Shown piece by piece: positions 57,201 to 64,000 of a stretch of 64,000 nucleotides of DNA. Source of the DNA: Cavia porcellus (taxonomy: Eukaryota > Chordata > Mammalia > Rodentia > Caviidae); NCBI RefSeq assembly GCF_034190915.1, contig NW_026947484.1, positions 184,258,982-184,322,981 on the forward strand, in the 5' to 3' direction. The notes below the pieces were generated by a model, which saw nothing but the letters and a program-made list of their open reading frames with translations, searched no databases and was not told the origin of the DNA. Made by a program: the position numbers and the translations under genes. Numbering within the stretch: position 1 is the first letter of the stretch; each line of letters opens with the position of its first letter.

Positions 57201-59231
57201 CCAGAAATATATTAGAGTTTTATATTAGTTTCCTATAACTATATATTAAAATTTACTTTGTATGCATTTTGGACCAGATTCTTCTCTGCTCTGTATCCCT
57301 CTTTCAGGTAGGTATAATATTCCACAGTTAGTGCTACTTGTTTCAACAAATGCAAGGGAAAAATGTCTTGCACAGAGGATGTCTTTTACCATGTAAAATA
57401 AAGTCTAGTATCTGAAGTGGGTAATTCTAGGGAACTTTCAGACAGGAAAAAAATGACAAGAATCTGGAAATGAGGCTTTTGAATAGCTGTAGCTTTCCTT
57501 TTCCTTCCAGTGTCTAGAAACCTGCTGTTTTTCACAGTTAATATAGTGTCAAAATTGCTGTTTCTCAAAGCTTCCATGAGAAAAAAAAGAAAGAGATAGA
57601 AATGGAGCAAGTTAAATACTATCAATCTTATTGGCTCTTACCAAAATTCAATGTCTATTTTCTGTAATAATTATTACTTGAATTGTACACATTTTAAATT
57701 TGCTTATGGTATCCTAAACTGCTGAGTTTGAAGACTTTTCTGTCAATGTTCTTGTTACTTGAATGGAGGAATAGATTTCTACATAAGTGCTGTCTCTTGC
57801 CACATCTCAATCTTTGGTGCACAACTGTTGAATTACTTGATGAATCTCATGAAGACAGCTGAGATAGTGCATCATCTTTTATTTTGTGCTTCAAAAATGG
57901 ATAAGTGCACCTTGACAAAAACATCGATCTAGTGATTTAAATCTATGACTATAGGAAGCACTTCCTGGAACTTATCTTGGTCTGGGAAGTTTTACATTTA
58001 TAATGCCAGGGAAAAATTATTGGAATCCCAATAAGTTAATTCCAATCTATCACTTTCAGTGCAATCCAAGATGAGAATAAAGACACTAAGCCATATTTAA
58101 AGTTATGGGGGAGCCAATGTGTCCTAAATCGGGCCAGGATGAAGGTTCATTGGAACAAAGGCCTTGATCCTGTGCCCCACCCAGATTTTATTCAATTGTA
58201 AGGAAGGAAGTAGTTTGAAGATGAGCAACAGTGAAAACGGCAGGGAATATGCGGATGTTGTAAGCTGGGCTAGAGAAGAGACCTGAAAGCACCTCTGCAA
58301 TACACAGAGAGAAGGATATGCAGAAAAACTAACCTGCCTAATATAATTGAGATGGCATTGAATGTTTTGGGGGCTGGTGCTTTAGCTCTGGTGTGCAAAC
58401 TTTTCTGCCCTGGGAAGTCATAGCTTCATCTTGAGGATCAATGCCAGTTGACAGCCCTGAGGCCATGGCTTTTCATCCTGCCCTGTCTCCACTCTGTTCT
58501 TTGGGAGTCAAGGGTCAGAAAAACTTAGCTTCAGAGATTACACATCAGCACCTCAGCTAGCCCTATTTACATTGCTTAAAGCCGATTGAAGAGATAATAA
58601 AAGGCACTAGCCAGCTCTGTATAAAACAGTACATGCAGATAAGGCCAGCTATAGCCAAAATGGAGATAATTACTCCTTGTTCAAGGAGAGTTATCCAGAT
58701 GTTCCTCCTCAAATGATCTGCCTCAGCACCATATTCTGTAGTCTTTCATGCCCTTGATTTTCTTCCATGATTTGTTTGTGCATTGCTCTTCTGTAAAACT
58801 GCAGTCACAGAAAATTCTAAGAATATCACCTGAGTAACAAGTCAGAATTTTATGTTTCTATTTAACTTCAGAACCTCATTTTACTTGTGCAAATACATAA
58901 AGGTTTCTTAAAGTTCTTACTCCTTAAATCTTATGTAATGGGTTCGATACGTCTATATTGTCTAATCAACTGTCTTGTTACATAGACTTAGACCATGCTC
59001 TTTTTGAGACTGAACATAGAAAGTGAACTGAGATTAGCCTAAGCAAACTCTTCTGATAAAAATAAAAAAGCTAGAGGAAGATATATATGGTTTGTATAAG
59101 AAGAAAATTGCTACTCAAGGTTTAAAAAAATTGACCCAAGTGTAGTCTTTTGGAAGCACAAAGGTACAAAGCTAGGAAACTATCCTACGAAAGGAACACT
59201 TACTGTGCTGAAATCTGGAATATAGCATTTG
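57201..59231. other. Mostly unique DNA; unclassified GC-richer segment at 58080-58740
   Basis: No gene is supported. The 58080-58740 segment (GGGGGAGCCAATGTGTCCTA, CAAAATGGAGATAATTACTC) looks like an old LTR or other repeat, but I cannot name it. Confidence 0.4.
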
Positions 59232-59238
59232 AGTGTGC

Positions 59239-59276
<38 letters not shown>
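59232..59276. repeat. (GT)n microsatellite
   Basis: About 20 GT units with GCGT variants at the left. Confidence 0.96.
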
Positions 59277-59278
<2 letters not shown>

Positions 59279-60495
59279 AATACTATTGTTGAATATGTGG
59301 GAAAATGTAATGTTTTTCTCTGTTTTGCATTTCTGCATTCATGTTATTCTTTCTAATCCATACAAAGAATACATCTCTTATTCATAGGAATGAATTTTGT
59401 TACATTAGAGATTCAACAAAAACTAAAATACCACACTATCTAGCTTCTAATACTTAAAAGTAGATTCTTCATCAAGGGAATAACTTGAAAGTTATACTTT
59501 GTAAAGAGAAAGATGAGATTTTCCAAATTCCTTTTGTATAGCTCTTTGATTTAAAAAAAGCATAGGAGACTCAGCTCATGGTTTTTACTTCTTTATTGTG
59601 AATGTACCTCAAAGATAAGAAGATTGAATGCATTAAAAGAGAAGATATGAAGCCAACCACTTAAATTCCTTTTGAATTAAATAGATAATAAAAGAAAGAA
59701 AGGGAGAGATATTTATGTATGCAGGTAATAATTTTCCTCTTCTATTTTGCTTATCATATATAAAAAATCTGGAAGAAGTAACTTTAAAATTTTGTAAAGA
59801 ATTATTAAAATCTAAGGATATGAAATGTTTTGATTTTGTTTTCTAGACTCTCTGACTGTGAAACATCTTGAGCCTCACGGAATTTTAATTATTTGGGAAC
59901 AGTTGTGTTAAGGATTTTGCAGTATTTGCATATACCTAATGAACTACCTAATGGAATCTAATATAAGTATAGATTTTATTTATGTTTATATTCAGATTAA
60001 ATACATTTTCTGAAGCTAATTTTATATAGTATTTTAATAATTTTGTGCACAATATTTGCTTATGCTGCACCATCAGAAAGCAATAAATGGACAATTAATA
60101 TTTGGCATCATCATCATTCCTTACTCTGAATTTAGAATAATTCAGTTGATAAATTAATTTTATCATATTTCTTTGAATACAAGTACTTCAAAATATGACA
60201 TACTATCATGACAGCAAAAACACCAATGTGTTCGCAGTAGCTAAGTAGCAGGATAGCCTAACCAAGCTACCTACATTACCTGGAAAACATACAAGAGACT
60301 TCATATTTTATTTCTAAGACTGTGTTTTTTAAATTAAAACACTGCTATCCATGTGCATTTACTTTGACATATTTTAGGTGAGAGAAAACACCAGAAAGTT
60401 GAGAGATCAGGGAGTGTGTTCCGAAAAGATTAGGAAGAACTCTCCTGGATAACATTTGGAAATGTTTCATCCACAGTCATTCACCTTATGAACAA
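59277..60495. other. AT-rich DNA, nothing recognised
   Basis: No supported gene or repeat. Confidence 0.5.
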
Positions 60496-60632
60496 TTTTT
60501 TTTGGAAGAAAGGCTCACTTTGTAGTTCATGCTGGCTTTGAACTGACTGTTACAAAAGCTGGACCCCACCTCATGATCCTCCTGCCTCAGTTCCCCTAGT
60601 GCTGAAGGTATAGGTGTGGTCCATCAAGACCT
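60496..60632 (-). mobile_element. B1-like SINE, antisense, old
   Basis: GGCTCACTTTGTAGTTCATG, CTGGCTTTGAACTGACTGTT, ATGATCCTCCTGCCTCAGTT and GGTATAGGTGTGGTCCATCA form a diverged antisense B1. Confidence 0.82.
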
Positions 60633-60949
60633 GTAACAAGGTTTTTTCTTAGAAGTCTCTATTCTATCTTATTTCCTGACCTGATTTCTGGTTATATTTT
60701 GAATGCATGCTACTTTTGTCCTGTCCCCCTGCTGAATCACTTAAATTTCCAAACTTCTCAAGTTTTAATGATGAACAATATCCTAGAGCAGTAAGATGGT
60801 GTCCTCTACACACTAGGATACAGGGTTTACTTACTCATCTAGACTTCTCAAGTTGACAGAATATATCAACCATTACATTTTTCATCATGCACTGGTCAAA
60901 TGTAATGGCAGACCTGAAGGTGTTTTATTTTGGTATATGTGATTATACC

Positions 60950-61280
60950 AGGTGTCATGGTTTATGTCAGTGGCCCCCAAGCCTCAGGCAATTATGCGTT
61001 TGTTATTGGCTCATTGTCTAGCACTTGGATTGGTGATGTGAGTGCTATACCCATCTAGGGGTAGAGCTAGGATATGATGTGATGGTGGGAAGGTGTGTCT
61101 CTCTTGCTGGTTCATGCTTGCTATTTGCAGCCATCTTGAACAAAGGCTATGCCACCTTGCCTTGGAGCCAACTGAGTATGGACTGAAACCTCCAAGAGCT
61201 ATAAGATATAAACCTTTCCTTCTTTCATGTTGGGTATCAGGTATTTTGTCTTAGCAACAATTACAAAGTAACTAAGACAG
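60950..61280 (+). mobile_element. MaLR-type solo LTR, sense
   Basis: GTGTCATGGTTTATGTCAGT at the start, GGATTGGTGATGTGAGTGC, TGCTTGCTATTTGCAGCCAT, then ATAAACCTTTCCTTCTTTCA and GGGTATCAGGTATTTTGTCT near the end. This is the order of a sense MaLR LTR, including the AAACC..TTTCCTT polyadenylation region. It lies next to the transposase remnant. Confidence 0.7.
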
Positions 61281-61319
61281 AATTATATATTTTTAATTAT
61301 AGCAGATATACATAAAAAA

Positions 61320-62120
61320 TTTCACTGGCAGTGTAGAATCCTTCAAAGTCACTAACATCTTTAGCATCATTTCTGAACATAGTTGCGGGCAAGAAGTTGT
61401 GGAAGCCTTTACAAGTGTCTTTAATCATTGTGCTGCAAATACTGTTAACAATGATATAGATGCATATGCTTTGTTTGTACCAAGCATTTATTCAGAAACC
61501 CTTACACATCCATGCCTCTGTCCACCGTTGCTGGCATGTTGTTCAGGAAAGTAGTCTTATATTTATAACTCATCAACCCAAGCTTACCCTGATACACATT
61601 ACTGAAGTCACATTTGCTGGAAAGTGCATGTCATAAAATTATTTTTGATGAGAATTTCAGCAGGAAGATGAGAAGGACAGATGTAAAGGAGTAACAAAAT
61701 TTTCATCCAGGTCAGCTTTTCTGCAGCAAGCACAGGCTGTTGGTACAAAACTTTTGTGGAACCAATCACAAAAAATGTCCCTAGTGATCCAAGTCTTTTT
61801 GTTAGGATAATAACAAACTAGTGAAAAATGTATTCCTTTAAAACGTCTAGGAAACAAATACTGCCCATCACAACAGGTTTTCACTTTGCATACCTGCTGC
61901 ATTTTTATATTATAGCAGATATATTCTGTGCCTAGTATCTTTAATTTGCATCAGGTCTATTTCATCAACAGTAGACAGTGTCTTTCTGAAGTAACAAGAC
62001 ATTAGTGATGTTTTTCTAAACACTATAAGCTTGTTCTGTGTCACATTTTCACCAGTGAGGACCTGGGTGAACTTGTCTGCAAGTCTTTTTACTTCTTGGG
62101 AATAGTGGACCAACTGTGTT
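61320..62120 (-). pseudogene. Decayed pogo/Tigger-type DDE transposase (TIGD/jerky-like)
   Basis: Read on the minus strand, two frames keep recognisable DDE-domain phrases. The upstream frame (62113-61910) has RLADKFTQVLTGENVT and a CYFRKTLSTVDE segment, which corresponds to the family's 'YNADET...PRKTL' region with the first catalytic Asp altered. The next frame (61902-61657) has RRFKGIHFSLVCYYPNKKTW and ITRDIFCDWFHKSFVP, the best-conserved block of the family. Weak downstream traces (FPANVTSVM, TTFLNNMPATVDRGM) reach about 61500, with scattered stops. It is a dead cut-and-paste transposon or a pseudogene of a transposase-derived gene. No terminal inverted repeats were found. Confidence 0.72.
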
Positions 62121-62917
62121 ATGTTTCTGTGTTTTCACTGTACCTGTCACATGAGGATAGGTGTGGAATTTGCATTTGTGGTGTTTTTTTGATGTTCCAA
62201 AAATCATGAATATTTTAAAATTTCAGATTTGTGTGTTCAGATAGTCTTTTTTTCCAAAGTAGGATTAAAACGTAATAAAAATTCATAAGGAAAGCATAAC
62301 TAGATGTAAGACAATCTGAGTTTTTAATTCTCATGAGCTACTTTTTATTACTGGTTAGTATTGACAGAACTTAGTAGGTTGTTTATGCCTTTGCAATGGA
62401 AACAGAAAGTTATCTGACAATCTGACAGAGGCATTTTCAAACAACATGTAAAGCAGTCCTGATCAGTCCCCTGGTGGCTGAGGTCTTCAGGTTAACAGTC
62501 TTATGCTAGTCCTTGGTGAATGCTATACCACATGACAGTTGAAGTGAAACAGGCCAGGAGCAGAAGGCTACTGAGTCCTGATTAAAATTTTGAAAAATGG
62601 CTGCAGTGAGTTGTGGCAGCTGCAGGCTTCAGCAGTGAAGTCCACTGCAGGGAAGAGATGATGTCAAGGATACCTGCTTGCATTTGTTCAGGGAGCAAAG
62701 CTTCCAGCCAGGTCTCTAAATATAAGTAGGAAAAAGCTAGAGGGCACAGGCTAACATACAAACTCCTTATTCTGCATACCTGAGAATGGAGGGAGGCTCT
62801 TTCAAAGACTGAGACATTATCACGGGAAGAAAACAAAGGGAGTCAATCTGAGATTTCCTGTACCTAAAGAGACTAAGATCATGCACCTAAGTGTATTTTA
62901 TGAAAATGGACCAACCC
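62121..62917. other. Unique DNA, nothing recognised
   Basis: Somewhat richer in GC from 62440 onward. The 84-codon minus frame (62582-62836) resembles no known protein. Confidence 0.45.
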
Positions 62918-63142
62918 AATGTGAGGGCTATCTGGCTGTGACATCTGTCACCCGAATGATGATAGGGTTGAAGCCAATCTTGCTGCCTAGGCAGGTGTCC
63001 CCTTCCTCACTCAGCACTCCATGTGTGTCCCACCAGAAGCTGCATGCTGGGTCAACAGGGAATGACCGTTTCGCAGGTTAGGGGCACAGAAGTAGCTCGC
63101 TCCCCTGCTGGAACCTCCAAACAAGTGTTCAAAGTCCATTTT
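62918..63142 (+). pseudogene. 7SK: 7SK small nuclear RNA pseudogene
   Basis: 7SK RNA holds P-TEFb inactive in the nucleus. This copy starts AATGTGAGGGCTATCTGGCT, matching the 7SK 5' end. It continues with GACATCTGTCACCC, GGTGTCCCCTTCCTCACTCA, CTCCATGTGTGTCCC, GAAGCTGCATGCTGGGTCAA, GCTCCCCTGCTGGAACCTCC and AAACAAGTG. It then stops after AAGTCCATTT, well short of the normal 3' end. The mature RNA is about 330 nt; here about 225 nt remain, with an internal loss around 63060-63085. The 5' hairpin has several substitutions. It is a retro-pseudogene, since 7SK is a frequent L1 passenger. No tail or flanking duplication was clear. Confidence 0.93.
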
Positions 63143-64000
63143 AAAATGACTAAACTAACCACTAGTAGGAAGCTTTACTTTGACTAAAAGTTTAAACAAA
63201 AGTATCTTAACAATCTGTATAATAGAAGGCACCACAGGTTATTTGGAAAATCAATATTAATATCACTGCCCAGCTGTGCAGAACAGTTCATGGGGAAAGG
63301 GCTTTGGAGAGTAAATGGTTACATTTACTCCACATTTAAGTGTAAAATGAAGGTGTTTGTCATCTTACTACAAGCAGGAGACCAACTCAAGAAGCACAAG
63401 GTAGGAAGAGGAATCGATGTCGTGTGAACATGCAGAGGAAACGCACAAACTCGAAGAGAAACAAGGTGACTCCATGAACAGCTTAGGCACAGTCTGTCTT
63501 TTACCAGATGTGAGGATTTTGAGGTGAATACTCTTGCCCCCAGAAGACTGAAGTCATTATTCATTGCTTAATCTTTGGGTTTAAGAAAATTCACTCACTT
63601 ATCATAGGATAGAGGAGAGCAGAATGACAAAAACAACAGAATAAGAGAGAAATTGATATTTTTAAAACTTTGTGCTGCTGTACTCTTTCCTCTTTCTTCT
63701 CTCTTCTCTTTTCATTTTTGCAGACTGCTCATTCTTGGGTCTACTCCATCTTTAATTCCTCACAAGATAAAGTAGTTGAATTGGTGATTGGGTAGCACTT
63801 ACTTGAATAGTTTATGATAGTATATAAATTAGCACTGACTGTTTGGAAAGTGCTTTCCACTAAGCACTAAACTAGAAATTTATTAAGCATATAAATTATG
63901 TTTTTGAAATGGCTCTAGTTGCATGCAGTATATTAGGAATTTTATATGTACTATTAAAAATTTGCGCATCTATTAAGGTAAATATTAATTTCATGCTCAG
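63143..64000. other. AT-rich DNA, nothing recognised
   Basis: No supported gene or repeat up to the window end. A CT-rich stretch lies near 63686-63715. Confidence 0.5.

Noticed and set aside
58080..58740. Possible LTR or gene fragment
   Set aside because: The GC content is raised, but I found no terminal signature, splice-bounded exon or match to a family I know.
62582..62836. 84-codon minus frame as part of the transposase remnant
   Set aside because: The translation shows no similarity to the DNA-binding part of pogo-family proteins, so I did not extend the pseudogene into it.
1..64000. CRISPR array, bacterial operon or phage-like system
   Set aside because: There are no spaced direct repeats of that kind, no ribosome binding sites and no dense coding. 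The SINE, LINE and MaLR content is mammalian.

Overview
This window is mammalian nuclear DNA from a rodent. It is AT-rich, intergenic or intronic, and dominated by retrotransposons. I could not recognise any exon of a known protein-coding gene. The rodent assignment rests on tRNA-derived ID-type SINEs (body beginning GGGGCTGGGGATT and ending CCCTGGTACCGATAAAA) and a B1 SINE with the rodent-type internal duplication (52011-52183). A young lineage-specific L1 family with monomeric 5' UTR repeats fits as well. The ID consensus and the L1 3' UTR look like those of a non-murine rodent, but I cannot name the species from sequence alone.

Layout. 0-7 kb: unique AT-rich DNA with two MaLR LTRs and old L2/LTR scraps. 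7-19 kb: ID SINEs, an L1 3' UTR fragment, simple repeats and short local duplications. 19.1-28.8 kb: an L1 cluster. It holds a 5'-truncated L1 3' UTR with target-site duplications (19098-20257). Next to it is a nearly full-length young L1 on the minus strand (21108-27870), with 5' UTR monomers, ORF1, ORF2 and 3' UTR. That L1 sits inside an ancient L1 copy whose 5' part is inverted in the way expected of twin priming. 28.8-36 kb: mostly unique, with an unexplained 218-codon open frame (29914-30570) containing a 140-bp stretch bounded by good splice signals, and old L1, ID and MIR pieces. 36.2-39 kb: a complete ORF1-only L1 relative (half-L1, HAL1-like) flanked by target-site duplications and sharing its 3' end with the young L1. 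39.6-45.5 kb: a MaLR fragment split by a B1, an LTR remnant, another B1 and an old L1 scrap. 48.6-50.3 kb: an old L1 fragment, a local duplication, and a composite retroelement (unknown 5' body, short tandem repeat, L1 3' end, 51 A residues). 52-57 kb: a B1, an ID-seeded 265-bp GA tract, a MaLR LTR and an ancient antisense HAL1 remnant. 60-63 kb: a B1, a MaLR LTR, a decayed pogo/Tigger-type transposase and a 7SK RNA pseudogene.

How the parts relate. The only protein-coding machinery is that of retroelements, and every copy here is broken. The young L1 has at least two frame breaks in ORF1. Its ORF2 has one frame break, one in-frame stop and a substitution at a catalytic endonuclease position. 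The same L1 3' UTR occurs in four other places: the solo tail, the HAL1-like element, the composite element and a degraded copy at 7.2 kb. This suggests that one L1 lineage has mobilised several different passengers through a shared 3' end.
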